A stretch of DNA of 64,000 nt, from NCBI GenBank assembly GCA_964618975.1, contig CAZUDI010000003.1:101065-165064 (forward strand). The letters run 5' to 3'. The translations under genes were made by a program, and so were the position numbers. The DNA is from CAZUDI01 sp964618975 (GTDB lineage: Bacteria; Desulfobacterota; Desulfomonilia; UBA1062). Numbering within the stretch: the stretch's first letter is position 1; each line of letters opens with the position of its first letter. Positions 18,215-27,367 of this stretch are shown here, in pieces. Below the pieces are notes generated by a model. The model saw only the letters and a list, made by a program, of their open reading frames with translations. It was not told the DNA's origin and did no database searches.

Positions 18215-19236
18215 CCATCGTTACGGACATCACCATTCTCATCGTCGGCCCGGACAATATCTTCCGGCGATCGATGGCCAACATGCTCACGACGATCGGA
18301 TTCAGCAACATCCACGAGGTGCATGACGGAACCACGGCCTGGGAGGTGTTGCGCCGGATTCAGCCCCGCATCGTCATCACCCAGTGGGACATGCCGGAGA
18401 TGAACGGTATGGCCCTCCTGAAGCTGATCCGCAGGGACAACGAATACGGTGACACCCCGCTCATTCTGTGGACCAAAGAGATCGACAAAACCGATGTCGT
18501 TAAGGCCGGCGAAACGGGGGTGAACTCCATCATCGTGGATCCGGTCGGCCTCGAGAGCCTCGAGTCCAAGATGCATGCGATCCTCGATTTTGAGATGAGT
18601 CCTCAGACCAAGCAGGCCAAAAACATCATGGCCAGGGGCGATTTCTATCTCAAAGAAAACCGCCTGGAGGAGGCGCTTAGAGAATACGAGCACGTGCTGG
18701 ACATCCTCGAATCGGCCGAGGTGTACTACAATATCGGCTACATCAAGACGGCCAAGGGTGAGTACGACGAGGCCCTGGCCGCCTTCCGCAAGGCCACCCA
18801 GCTGAATCAGATGTTCGCCAAGGCCTACAAGGCCATGGCGGATGTCTACCTCAGAATGGACAACAAGCAAATGGCCGAACAATACCTGCAGATGGCCGGC
18901 GAGATCTTCCTGGAACGCGAGATGCATGAGAGCGCCGAGAGCATCTTCAACGAGATCCTGGCAATCAATCCGGACACCATCAACGTCTACAACAGCCTGG
19001 GCATCATCTACCGCCGTCAGCACCGCTTCCAGGATGCCCTCATCCAGTACCAGAAGGCCGTCAAGATCAGCCCCACGGACGAGAACATCTACTTCAACAT
19101 GGGACGCGTCTACCTCGAGCTGAACAATCCGGACATGGCCAAGAAATGCTTCATCAAGGCCGTCAAGATCAATCCCAATTTCGATATCGCCCAGGGAATG
19201 CTCACCGCCATCCAGACTTCGGAAAAGGTGGACTGA
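18211..19236 (+). CDS. degenerate receiver domain with TPR repeats
   Basis: The N-terminal response-regulator receiver domain (about residues 5-125) keeps the phospho-acceptor Asp in QWDMPEMNG near residue 55. The conserved Lys before Pro in strand five is replaced by Asp (VDPVG near 110), and the usual acidic pair is reduced to GPDN. Residues about 135-335 form TPR-type helical repeats (YYNIGYIKTAKGEYDEAL and similar). No DNA-binding output is present, so it likely works through protein contacts. ATGA overlap couples it to the unknown gene upstream. Confidence 0.85.
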   Translation: MTIVTDITILIVGPDNIFRRSMANMLTTIGFSNIHEVHDGTTAWEVLRRIQPRIVITQWDMPEMNGMALLKLIRRDNEYGDTPLILWTKEIDKTDVVKAGETGVNSIIVDPVGLESLESKMHAILDFEMSPQTKQAKNIMARGDFYLKENRLEEALREYEHVLDILESAEVYYNIGYIKTAKGEYDEALAAFRKATQLNQMFAKAYKAMADVYLRMDNKQMAEQYLQMAGEIFLEREMHESAESIFNEILAINPDTINVYNSLGIIYRRQHRFQDALIQYQKAVKISPTDENIYFNMGRVYLELNNPDMAKKCFIKAVKINPNFDIAQGMLTAIQTSEKVD

Positions 19237-19300
19237 GAGCCTGTCACCGAGATTACCGCTTCCTCCGGCTTCCCTTTAATCGCTAGAGGTCGACATCCCG

Positions 19301-19355
19301 GAGGCTCGCGGCGTCAGGGCGGGTCCCGGGCTTGCCCCGGGGTTCCTACCCATGA
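19301..19355 (+). repeat. dispersed intergenic repeat, copy A
   Basis: A 55-base unit beginning GAGG, continuing GCGGCGTCA, with a central hairpin CCCGGG/CCCGGG around CTTGC, and ending TACCCATGA. It matches copy D at about 42 of 55 positions and the reverse complement of copy B at about 41 of 52. It lies between the receiver-TPR gene and a small membrane-protein gene. The ATG at its right end is part of the repeat, not a gene start. Confidence 0.75.
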
Positions 19356-19432
19356 CCTGCAGATCAAAACCGGGAAAACGCAGGGGGAAATATCTGTTTG
19401 ATGAGCTCTGGTTTTGTGCTACAAACACCGCT

Positions 19433-19678
19433 ATGGGTAACAACGATTCCTTCCTCAGCATCCTTATCCTGTTGGTTCTCTTCTTCGTGCTGCCACCGGT
19501 GCTGAAGCTCCTGGGCAGGTATACACTGAACAGCAAGGAGCAGGCCGAAAGGCCGGAACCTCTGGCCTCCGCACCCGCCGATCCTGCGGACTACAGCGGG
19601 CATTTCACGTCCGAGAGCGGCCTCCACGCGGGTGAGGCCGGGCATTCCTACAAACCGATCAACCCCAAATGGTTCTAG
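19433..19678 (+). CDS. small single-helix membrane protein
   Basis: An 81-residue protein with one strongly hydrophobic helix at about residues 7-28 (LSILILLVLFFVLPPVL), followed by a polar, Pro/Ala-rich tail. No family recognised. The in-frame ATG at 19352 lies inside a repeat and gives an unlikely Cys/Arg-rich extension, so 19433 is chosen although its ribosome binding site is weak. It overlaps the next gene by 10 bases, suggesting that the two are made together at the membrane. Confidence 0.6.
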   Translation: MGNNDSFLSILILLVLFFVLPPVLKLLGRYTLNSKEQAERPEPLASAPADPADYSGHFTSESGLHAGEAGHSYKPINPKWF

Positions 19679-20310
19679 GTCCCGCAAAAGGCAATCCCGG
19701 GCTCAGGTTCCTCCTCGGCATCGTCGTCATCTCCCTTTCTATCTACCTCTTCTACATCGGTCTTGCCCGCAAAAACTCGCCCCAGCTCTTCATCGTGCCC
19801 GCCCCGGTCAAGACCGTGGACTATCCCTGCAAGGTGGAACGCAGCGACACCTTGTCCGCATGCATCCCCAGCACCATGCGCGCCGCCCCCACACAGAAGG
19901 GGCTCGTCTTTCACTCGCTTGAGCTACGAACCCGCGGGGAGATCTTCATCCTGGAGGGGGGGCTGCCCGAGGAGAAGGCCTGGAGGGACTCGCTAAAGAC
20001 CCCCATCGTACGGGTCTTTCTTGGTGACACGGAGGACTCCGGGACCTTCCACCTCATGAAGGACCTCCTGAGGCACCGCTGGAACCCTTCCCTCATGGGG
20101 ATCAAGGCCCGGCTGATGCCTTCATGGACCAAGGGTCGCAGCGACGTGGAAATCCTCATACCCGAGGCGCTCCCGGCCCTGATCTTCTATACACCGGAAC
20201 GCGCCCTCGGCCTGGCCTTCGGTACGGACCACGTGGCGGTGCTAACGGTGAGCGGTCACTTTGACAAGACGCTCCTCGCCGGCATGCTGCGTTCGATCAG
20301 CCCTCAGTGA
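19669..20310 (+). CDS. membrane-anchored protein of unknown function
   Basis: A 213-residue protein with one N-terminal membrane helix (about 13-32) and a probably periplasmic domain of mixed alpha/beta character. I do not recognise the family. It is coupled to the 81-residue membrane protein by a 10-base overlap. Its 3' end overlaps the 3' end of the opposing USP gene by 14 bases, so the two transcripts converge with no terminator between them. Confidence 0.65.
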   Translation: MVLGPAKGNPGLRFLLGIVVISLSIYLFYIGLARKNSPQLFIVPAPVKTVDYPCKVERSDTLSACIPSTMRAAPTQKGLVFHSLELRTRGEIFILEGGLPEEKAWRDSLKTPIVRVFLGDTEDSGTFHLMKDLLRHRWNPSLMGIKARLMPSWTKGRSDVEILIPEALPALIFYTPERALGLAFGTDHVAVLTVSGHFDKTLLAGMLRSISPQ

Positions 20311-20761
20311 CGGGGACGACCAGCAGGGGGCACGGCGGCTGTTTGAGGAGCTTCTCGGCCAGGTCGACCTTGAAGGACGAAAGCGTCCCCTTGGAGACAT
20401 CGTGCCCGAGGACCAGCAGGTCGATGCCCTGGTCCTGGATGACCTCATTGATCACGAGGAGGGGATTGCCCCGCATCACCAGCCGGTTGGCCGGGTCCAC
20501 ATCCCCAATGACCTCATGGCAGATGCTGTACATCTTGTCGCTGGCGGCCTTGATCACCTCCTCCTCGAGCTTGTCGGTGTTGATATGAGGCACATAGAAG
20601 CCGGCCGCGCCCTTGATATCGGTCACCGTGTGGAGCATGAAGAGTCTGGCATCGAAAATCCGTGCGACGCGGTAGGCGTAGCTGACCACCTGGATACTGT
20701 GCCGACCGAGATCGAGATAGCAGAGCACCCTGGTGGGGTCCTGCGAAAACACCTTCTTCAT
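20297..20761 (-). CDS. universal stress protein (USP) domain protein
   Basis: A single USP domain of 154 residues. The strand motif RVLCYLDLGRHS near residue 11, LLVLGHDVSKGTLSS near 117 and the C-terminal CPLLVVPV are typical; the nucleotide-binding GX2GX9G(S/T) motif is altered. ATG at 20761 is preferred over 20779 because AGGAGGG sits just upstream of it. It follows the receiver gene by 44 bases on the same strand, so it may be the last gene of the HDOD/kinase operon. Confidence 0.85.
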   Translation of the reverse strand: MKKVFSQDPTRVLCYLDLGRHSIQVVSYAYRVARIFDARLFMLHTVTDIKGAAGFYVPHINTDKLEEEVIKAASDKMYSICHEVIGDVDPANRLVMRGNPLLVINEVIQDQGIDLLVLGHDVSKGTLSSFKVDLAEKLLKQPPCPLLVVPVTEG

Positions 20762-20805
20762 TTCATCCCTCCTCATCATCGTTGAATGGTTACTTCACGC
20801 TAGCC

Positions 20806-21174
20806 TTAGCGATTGCATACCGAATCGATCACATCCTTGAGGTCCTTAAGGTGGAAAGGCTTGGCCATAAAGGCATCCGCCCCCCGCTCGAAGGCCACCT
20901 TGCGGGCGTCCTCCACGCTGAATCCCGTGATGAGGACCACCGGCATCCCGGGATACTGTTGCTTGACCTCGGTCATGAGCTTGAGCCCGTCCATCCGCGG
21001 CATGTGGATGTCCGTCACCACGATATCCAGGCGCCTCTCCTTCATGAGGTCCAGAGCGGCATAACCGTCCTTGGCGGTGGTGACATCGTACCCGAACATT
21101 CCCAGGAAGTCGGCGATGACCTGGGACAATTCATTGGAATCATCCACCACAAGCACTTGTTTTCTCTTATTCAT
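20806..21174 (-). CDS. single-domain response regulator
   Basis: A stand-alone receiver of 122 residues. The acidic pair is VVDDS near residues 8-12, phospho-Asp is in VTDIHMPRMDG near 54, Thr in LITGF, and Lys in AKPFH near 104, so all catalytic positions are intact. With no output domain it probably relays phosphate or binds a partner. GTG at 21186 is an alternative start. It overlaps the end of the upstream regulator by a few bases. Confidence 0.88.
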   Translation of the reverse strand: MNKRKQVLVVDDSNELSQVIADFLGMFGYDVTTAKDGYAALDLMKERRLDIVVTDIHMPRMDGLKLMTEVKQQYPGMPVVLITGFSVEDARKVAFERGADAFMAKPFHLKDLKDVIDSVCNR

Positions 21175-21841
21175 TGCTCGGTTCACTTGTCAAATCAATA
21201 ATCTCGTAGTCACGTAGCGAGGTATACTTCTTCGTATCGGCCTTGCTGAGCCTGGCCAGCTTGTCCATAACCTCCTTGACCTTGAAGATCTGGTCCTCCA
21301 TGGTTTTCAGTATCTTCTGAACGCCACTGACCCGCTCCAGTTCCTCGCTCAGCTGCAGCATCTCGATATTTCCGAGGATGATGGTCAAGGGCGTGTTTAT
21401 CTGATCCGAGAGGGTCACCGCGGTCTTGGCGATGGCATTGACCTCCTGTAAACGCCGCTGCTCGGCCCCGAACTTCTGCATGTCAAGTGCCCGGTGTACC
21501 CGCATGAGAAGCTCCTCCTCGTCACAGGGCTTCAGCAGGTAATCGTAAACCCCGAGCCTAAGGGCCGAGACCGCCGTCTTGATGGAGCCGTAACCCGTGA
21601 TCACAATCACCATGGTCCGCGGTGAGAGCACCTTGACATTCTCGAGCAGTTCCAGCCCGTCCATGCCCTCCATGACGAGGTCCGTCAGCACGAGATGGTA
21701 GTTCTTCTCATAAAGTAGCTTGAGGGCATCCTCGGCCGAGGCAACCCCATCCACCTCATACCCGTGAGATGTCAGGATATTCACCAGCGAATACCTGACG
21801 ATCTCTTCATCATCAACTATGAGTATTCTCTGTGTGCTCAC
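21167..21841 (-). CDS. response regulator with a histidine-less kinase-like domain
   Basis: A 224-residue protein. The receiver (about 5-120) has VDDEE, phospho-Asp in LTDLVMEGMDG near 54, VITGYGS and LKPCD. The C-terminal part (about 130-210) looks like a HisKA dimerisation helix pair, but the position of the H-box histidine reads SDQINTPLTIILG and no ATPase domain follows. It may dimerise with, or modulate, the hybrid kinase encoded upstream. GTG at 21841 overlaps the kinase stop as GTGA. Confidence 0.82.
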   Translation of the reverse strand: MSTQRILIVDDEEIVRYSLVNILTSHGYEVDGVASAEDALKLLYEKNYHLVLTDLVMEGMDGLELLENVKVLSPRTMVIVITGYGSIKTAVSALRLGVYDYLLKPCDEEELLMRVHRALDMQKFGAEQRRLQEVNAIAKTAVTLSDQINTPLTIILGNIEMLQLSEELERVSGVQKILKTMEDQIFKVKEVMDKLARLSKADTKKYTSLRDYEIIDLTSEPSNE

Positions 21842-23979
21842 TGCCTGATCATCCTGTACTTGAGCCTGCTGATCTCCTCGTGCACGATGCCCTGGAGCTC
21901 CTTGACACGGAAGGGCTTGCGGATGAAGGTCGCGCCGGTGCGGTCGAAGAACTCCTTGACCTGCAAATCATAGGTATCTCCAGTAATGAAAAGAAATCTC
22001 TGCTGCAGGCAGGGTTTCTTGCTGACGACCTCCCGGTACAGTTCCATGCCGTCCATGACCGGCATCCTCAAGTCCGAGATGATGAGCTCCCACTCATGCT
22101 CATCCAGGTGCTCGTAAGCCTCGCGCCCGTTCCTGAAACTGCGGATGGAATAGTACGGTCCCAGGGCGTCGGCCATGAGATCAAGGAGATCCTCCTCATC
22201 CTCCACTACCATGATCGTGCCCGGATCATCCCCCCCCTGCATCTCCTCCAAACAGCACTCGGCCATCTCATGACCCTGGGGGGTCCGAACCCTGTCTTCC
22301 CCTTTCTCGACCGCCGGGATCTTCACGATCGCCAGCGTCCCGTGATCGGTGTTCTCCAGGCTGATCTCGCCCCGGTGATCCGTGATGATCCCGTAACAGA
22401 TCGACAGCCCCAGACCGGTGCCCTTATCCACGGACTTGGTGGTGAAAAAGGGGTCGAAGACCTTGGGCATGACCTCGTCCAGGATCCCGGGGCCGGTGTC
22501 TTCGATCTGGATATGGACAGAGCCACCCTTGATAAAGGACCGGATGATGATATTGCCGCTCTCGTTGCCGATGGCATCGATGGAATTGTTGATGAGGTTG
22601 ACCATGACCTGCTCCATGCAGTTCATGTCGGCCCGCACCACCAGGGGCGCCTGGGAGATCTCGTGCATGATCTTGATCCCCCGTTTCTTGATGGTGGGCT
22701 TGTAGAGATTCATGGTACGATCGATGATCTCGCGGATATCGAAGACCGTCTTGGCCGGCGGGAGGTTGCGCGAGAAGGTCAGCAGCGACCCTACTATGTT
22801 GCGGGCCGAGTCGGCCGATTCCATCAGGGTGGTGAACCGCTCGCGATCGCGGGGGGTGAGATACGAGGTGTCGATCAGATCGGCGAACCCGAGGATGGGG
22901 GTGAGCTTGTTGTTGAGCTCATGGGCAATGCCCGAGGTGAGCAGCCCCAGCGAGGTGAGCTTCTCGGTCTGCATGCTGCGCTGCTCGATACGTTTCTTGA
23001 GCGTAACATCTTTGAGGATGAGCAGTATCTGGTCCGGCATGATGCGCTTGACGGAACACTGGCAGATGAAACTCGAGGCGTTGACCAGTACCAGGCCCAC
23101 ATCGAAGTCCCGGGCTTCACCCTCGGCCAGATCGTCCATCTGGGTCTTAAGGATCTGCAGGGATTCGGCGTCAAAGATATCTTCCAGGGTGAAGGGCTGA
23201 CGCTGCAGGCGGGCAGACAGGGCCTGGTTGCTGAAAATCACCGTATCCTGCTCGATGAGGAGGATCATCTCCTCAGTGGAATCGACCACCGCCTTATAGC
23301 GGGTGGAAATCTCCCGCAGCGTGGTCTCCTTCGTATGCACTTGCTGTTGCAGCTCGTTGTATTCCCTGCTGAATATGCCATAAAGGCTCAGGAGTGTCAG
23401 CATCTGGCCCACGAGCAGCCCCAGGAGCTCGAACATCCGCACGTCATGGACATGGAAAAAATTCTTCTCCGCATGTGAGAGGTTCAGGACGCCGACGACC
23501 CTGTCACCCTCCTTGATGGGCACGCACAGCATCGAGCCGATCGGCACACGAGTATCGGGTCGCCGTTCGAAAAAGGCACAGCGCTCGGTATCCGAGACCA
23601 GCACATGGCGCCCCTCCTGAGCACACTTCCCCGCCACCCCTTGGCCGAGGGCGATGCGGACATGTTTGTTGGTATTCTCGTTGTGGGAACCCGAGGCCGC
23701 CTTCAGGACCAGCTGATCTCCCGACACCATGAAGAGGGAGGCGTTCTTGCACTTGGATTCTTCGATGAGCACATTGACCACATAGGCATAGAAATCCTCC
23801 TCGGGTGAACCCTTGCGCACGAATTCCTGCAGCCGGAAGATGCCCGAGAAGATACCGATGGTGTCCTCGTAGAAGGTGGTCGTCTGACGGAGAAGGTCGA
23901 ACAGTACCTCTTCCCGCCTGCCCCCCGAGGATGCCTCGAACTCGGTAATCTGATCCATCAACGTGCCCTCGATGCCCAT
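21838..23979 (-). CDS. hybrid sensor histidine kinase: GAF, PAS-like, HisKA, HATPase, receiver
   Basis: A cytoplasmic 713-residue kinase without membrane helices. A GAF domain (about 65-205) precedes a coiled coil and a PAS-like segment (about 225-340). The H-box is GIAHELNNKLTPILGF near 355, the N-box VNLINNSIDAI, G1 DTGPGI and G2 GTGLGLS. A C-terminal receiver (about 585-710) has VVEDEED and phospho-Asp in SDLRMPVMDG. ATG at 23979 overlaps the HDOD stop as TGATG. The operon order HDOD, hybrid kinase, two receivers suggests a phosphorelay. Confidence 0.93.
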   Translation of the reverse strand: MGIEGTLMDQITEFEASSGGRREEVLFDLLRQTTTFYEDTIGIFSGIFRLQEFVRKGSPEEDFYAYVVNVLIEESKCKNASLFMVSGDQLVLKAASGSHNENTNKHVRIALGQGVAGKCAQEGRHVLVSDTERCAFFERRPDTRVPIGSMLCVPIKEGDRVVGVLNLSHAEKNFFHVHDVRMFELLGLLVGQMLTLLSLYGIFSREYNELQQQVHTKETTLREISTRYKAVVDSTEEMILLIEQDTVIFSNQALSARLQRQPFTLEDIFDAESLQILKTQMDDLAEGEARDFDVGLVLVNASSFICQCSVKRIMPDQILLILKDVTLKKRIEQRSMQTEKLTSLGLLTSGIAHELNNKLTPILGFADLIDTSYLTPRDRERFTTLMESADSARNIVGSLLTFSRNLPPAKTVFDIREIIDRTMNLYKPTIKKRGIKIMHEISQAPLVVRADMNCMEQVMVNLINNSIDAIGNESGNIIIRSFIKGGSVHIQIEDTGPGILDEVMPKVFDPFFTTKSVDKGTGLGLSICYGIITDHRGEISLENTDHGTLAIVKIPAVEKGEDRVRTPQGHEMAECCLEEMQGGDDPGTIMVVEDEEDLLDLMADALGPYYSIRSFRNGREAYEHLDEHEWELIISDLRMPVMDGMELYREVVSKKPCLQQRFLFITGDTYDLQVKEFFDRTGATFIRKPFRVKELQGIVHEEISRLKYRMIRQ

Positions 23980-24764
23980 CACATGAGACTCTTGATAATG
24001 GTGGCCTGTTTTTTATACCTGTGTATCATATCATTGACAAGGTCTTTGTAATTACCCCCCAGAAACACCCTCAGCCATCCCACATACTTGGCTATGTCGA
24101 AAGGAATTCCACTCTGTTGCTGGTGCACCACCAGATTGGCGACGTGAATCAGGGCCGAAGGTCGGTTGATGGGTGTGTGGTGGTTCCGGATCATGCCCGC
24201 GACCTCGGGGGGGAAATGCCACTTTTTGGCCACGATCTCCCCGATGAACGTGTGGTCCATCGCGAAAAGTTCGCGCTCCTTCTCCGTATCCGGCCAGGAC
24301 CCGTCCTTTTCGTACAGGGCCGAATAGCGCGGCTGGCCCTGACTGAGGAGCACCATGCGTCCCAGATCGTGCAGCAGACCGCCCGTGAACAGCCATTGGC
24401 GCTCGTTCCTGGTGGAGCCCAGCTCATAGGCGACCAGGGCGACCCCGTATGAATGCCGCCAGAGGTCGTTGGCTGCCTGCGAGAAATCGCTAAGCCTCTC
24501 CATCACCGCCATGGAGAGGGTGATACACTTGACCATATTGAATCCGACCGTCCTGAGGGCATCCTGCAGGCATAGGCCCTGCTCGGTATGCCGGTAGAAC
24601 GGTGAATTGGCGAGTTTCATGATCTTGGCCGCCATGGCCGGATCACTGGCAACCACCTGCTCGATATCCGAGACCTCGGTGTTCCCATCCTCCAGGAGAT
24701 TCAGCAGCATCATCTTGCTCGCCTCCAGGGTGGGGACACTCTCCAGGTCCAGCTCGACACACAT
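23979..24764 (-). CDS. HDOD domain signalling protein
   Basis: HDOD proteins are HD-related signalling modules, commonly without proven catalysis. This 261-residue protein carries one domain over most of its length: SVPTLEASKMMLLNLL near the N-terminus, ASDPAMAAKIMKLANS near 40, GGLLHDLGRMVLL near 128 and IRNHHTPI near 190. ATG at 24764 has GGAG eight bases upstream; ATG at 24785 has none. It is the first gene of the minus-strand signalling operon that runs to 20806 or 20297. Confidence 0.87.
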   Translation of the reverse strand: MCVELDLESVPTLEASKMMLLNLLEDGNTEVSDIEQVVASDPAMAAKIMKLANSPFYRHTEQGLCLQDALRTVGFNMVKCITLSMAVMERLSDFSQAANDLWRHSYGVALVAYELGSTRNERQWLFTGGLLHDLGRMVLLSQGQPRYSALYEKDGSWPDTEKERELFAMDHTFIGEIVAKKWHFPPEVAGMIRNHHTPINRPSALIHVANLVVHQQQSGIPFDIAKYVGWLRVFLGGNYKDLVNDMIHRYKKQATIIKSLM

Positions 24765-24935
24765 CACAGCATCTCCAGACTCCATAGTATTGTATATACG
24801 GAATATCCCTGAAGCAACTTTAAGGCTTTCTGCTCAGGGCCTCTGACCGCCCAGTCCCCCGCCCACGATCCCCTTGTAATTTTCCCCCCGGACCTTTATA
24901 CAGGCGGAAAATCCCATGCCCTCAGGAGGCTTGCC

Positions 24936-26177
24936 ATGCACTCGGAAAGCACCGCCCCGACACATCCCGTCAGGCACGTGGGGATCATCTTTTCCGGTGG
25001 TCCGGCCCCGGCGGCCAACGCCGTCATCACCGCTGCCGCCACGGCCTGCATCAAGGCCGGTATGCGTGTTACCGGATTCCTCAGGGGATATCAGTATCTC
25101 CAGGATTTCGGCGCCCTGGAACTCGAAAAGGGGGAGCACTATATCGACCTCGACCTCGACCTCGTAGCCCCTTTGCGCAACACCCAGGGGGTGCTGATCC
25201 ACAACTCCCGCGCCAATCCCGGCGCCCCCATCAGGGCCTGGGACGATCTGGCCGATCCGTCGTGCAACCACAAGCTCCTGAACATCTTTAAGGCCTTCGA
25301 ACACCTTCAGATCGATGCCCTGATCTCCATCGGTGGGGATGACACCCTGAAAACCGCCAATTACCTGCACCGCATCCAGCAGGTGGTGCCGGGCCTGCGC
25401 CCGGTGGCCATCACGCACGTCCCCAAGACCATCGACAACGACTACCATGGCATCGACTGGACCTTCGGCTTCTTTTCCGCCGCCGAGTATGCCGCGCGCA
25501 GCATCCGCAACCTCCTAGCCGACAGCTACACCTCGGGGAGCTACTTCATCGTGGAGCTCATGGGCCGCAAGGCCGGCTGGCTCACCTATGCCGCGGGCAT
25601 TATCGGCGAAGCCATCAAGGTCATCTCGGTGGAGGACATCGACACCGAGCTACTCGACCTGGACGCCCTGGCCGGAGAAATCTCGCGCCTCGTGGAGACA
25701 AGGGCCCGAAAGGGCCTCCCCTATGGCGTGATCTGTGTGGCCGAGGGCCTGGCGGACAAGCTGCCCGACGAAATCAAGGCCGGCGAGATCGACGCCCACG
25801 GAAACGTGGTCCTCACCTCGGTGGGGATCGGGCGGATGCTCGCCGAACGACTGGGTCACATCCACCAGGAGCGCACCGGCTCCAAGGTGAAGTTCATCGC
25901 GCAGCAGATCGGATACGAGACCCGTTCCACGGCCCCTTCGGGCTTCGATGTCATTCTTGCCTGTCAACTGGGGGTCGGCGCCTGTCGCGCGCTGACGCGT
26001 GAAGGTCTCGCGGGTGTGATGGTCAGTGTGGGGCCTCAGATGGGCCTGCGCTTCGTGCCCTTTGCCGAGCTCATCGACGAGGAGACCCTGCTCACCCGGC
26101 TCAAATTCATCGAACCGGGGAGCGATTTCTGGGAGCTGGCCCGCATCCTCGAGTACCAGGGCCCCGGTGTCCCCTGA
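24936..26177 (+). CDS. pfp: pyrophosphate-dependent 6-phosphofructokinase
   Basis: Interconverts fructose 6-phosphate and fructose 1,6-bisphosphate in glycolysis/gluconeogenesis. Its 413 residues contain the loop FSGGPAPAAN near 20-29, SIGGDDTLK near 131 and HVPKTIDND near 161. The second Asp in GGDD and the Lys in PKTIDND are marks of the PPi-using type, whereas ATP enzymes carry GGDGS and PGTIDND. AGGAGG lies before the ATG. It is a single-gene unit, convergent with the following dehydrogenase. A PPi-linked reversible enzyme suits an energy-limited anaerobe, but that is inference. Confidence 0.92.
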   Translation: MHSESTAPTHPVRHVGIIFSGGPAPAANAVITAAATACIKAGMRVTGFLRGYQYLQDFGALELEKGEHYIDLDLDLVAPLRNTQGVLIHNSRANPGAPIRAWDDLADPSCNHKLLNIFKAFEHLQIDALISIGGDDTLKTANYLHRIQQVVPGLRPVAITHVPKTIDNDYHGIDWTFGFFSAAEYAARSIRNLLADSYTSGSYFIVELMGRKAGWLTYAAGIIGEAIKVISVEDIDTELLDLDALAGEISRLVETRARKGLPYGVICVAEGLADKLPDEIKAGEIDAHGNVVLTSVGIGRMLAERLGHIHQERTGSKVKFIAQQIGYETRSTAPSGFDVILACQLGVGACRALTREGLAGVMVSVGPQMGLRFVPFAELIDEETLLTRLKFIEPGSDFWELARILEYQGPGVP

Positions 26178-26195
26178 GGCGGCCGGGAATCAACC

Positions 26196-27164
26196 TCACG
26201 GGTGCGGCTGATCCGGCCGGAGGGCATGGGGGGGCTCGTCCCCCCGCTGGAAGGCGAGCAGGTTCTCCACGGCAAGGTCGGCCATGCCCGTGCGTGTATG
26301 TACCGTAGCCGAGGCGATATGGGGTAGCAGTACCACATTGGGCAGTTTGAGCAGTTCGGGGTGGACCTGGGGCTCACGCTCGAAGACATCCAGCCCGGCC
26401 GCCGCGATCCGTCCCTGATCCAGGGCCAAGGCCAAGGCCTGTTCATCGAGAACCGCGCCCCGGGAGGTGTTGATAAGAATCGCTTCGGGACGCATGCAGG
26501 CCAGTTCGCACGGCCCGATCAGATGCCGGGTGCGTTCTGTCAGCGGCACGTGCAGGGATATGAAATCGGAGTTCGCGAGCACCTCGCCCAGCGGCGCACG
26601 CCTGGCTCCCAGCCTGGTCTCCAGGACCCGGTTGGGTTGCTCGTCGGTATAGAGCACCTGCATATCAAACCCCTGCGCCCTCAGGGCGAAGGCCGTACCG
26701 ATCCTGCCCGTGCCGATGACCCCCAGGGTCTGGCCGAAGATGTCGCAGCCGAGCATCAGATTTGGATCCCAGCCGCGCCAGTCGCCCCGCCGCACCAAGG
26801 CATCCGCCTCGACGATACGGCGGGCGGCGGCGAAGAGCAGGGCCCACGCCAGATCGGCCGTGGCATCGGTGAGCACGCCCGGGGTGTTGGTCACCGTGAT
26901 GCCGCGCTCACTGGCGGCCTTTCGATCGATATTGTCAAAACCCACGGCGTAGTTGGCGATGATGCGCAGGCGCCCGGAGGCATCCATCACCTCGGCGTCA
27001 ATGGCGTCGGTCAAAAGGCACAGCAGGGCATCCTTGTCCCTGATCCGGCGGATCAGTTCCTCGCGCGGCAGGGGATAGGGCTCACGCCAGACATCCACAC
27101 GACAGGTCTCGGCCAGACGCTTGAGGGCCTCTCCCGGCATCTGCCTGGTCACCAGCACATCCAT
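26196..27164 (-). CDS. D-isomer-specific 2-hydroxyacid dehydrogenase
   Basis: NAD(P)-dependent reductase of glyoxylate, hydroxypyruvate or a related 2-oxoacid; 322 residues. The nucleotide-binding motif is GVIGTGRIG near residue 149. The catalytic triad residues are visible: Arg in NTSRGAV near 235, Glu in DVFEREP near 264 and His in LPHIAS near 283. GGGAGGTG precedes the ATG. The closest functional type is the glyoxylate/hydroxypyruvate reductase group, but the substrate cannot be fixed from sequence alone. Confidence 0.9.
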   Translation of the reverse strand: MDVLVTRQMPGEALKRLAETCRVDVWREPYPLPREELIRRIRDKDALLCLLTDAIDAEVMDASGRLRIIANYAVGFDNIDRKAASERGITVTNTPGVLTDATADLAWALLFAAARRIVEADALVRRGDWRGWDPNLMLGCDIFGQTLGVIGTGRIGTAFALRAQGFDMQVLYTDEQPNRVLETRLGARRAPLGEVLANSDFISLHVPLTERTRHLIGPCELACMRPEAILINTSRGAVLDEQALALALDQGRIAAAGLDVFEREPQVHPELLKLPNVVLLPHIASATVHTRTGMADLAVENLLAFQRGDEPPHALRPDQPHP

Positions 27165-27367
27165 CCGCGCACCTCCCTTTCCCCCGCTATAGCCGCCACG
27201 CCTTCAAGGGGCAAGATTGGCAGGCCGCGGCGGATTCGGCGGGCAACCACAATTTTTCCCTCATGATATTAGACGCACCTGCCGTTAAAAGGAACATAGG
27301 AGAAGTGTATAAGCCCAGGGACTTAGACAGTCAAGTCGAGGAACAATAGGGGAGCATTCAGGCGGAT

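Noticed and set aside
19352..19432. Earlier start (ATG 19352) for the 81-residue membrane protein.
   Set aside because: The ATG belongs to the end of repeat copy A, and the extension is Cys/Arg-rich and unlike a membrane-protein N-terminus.
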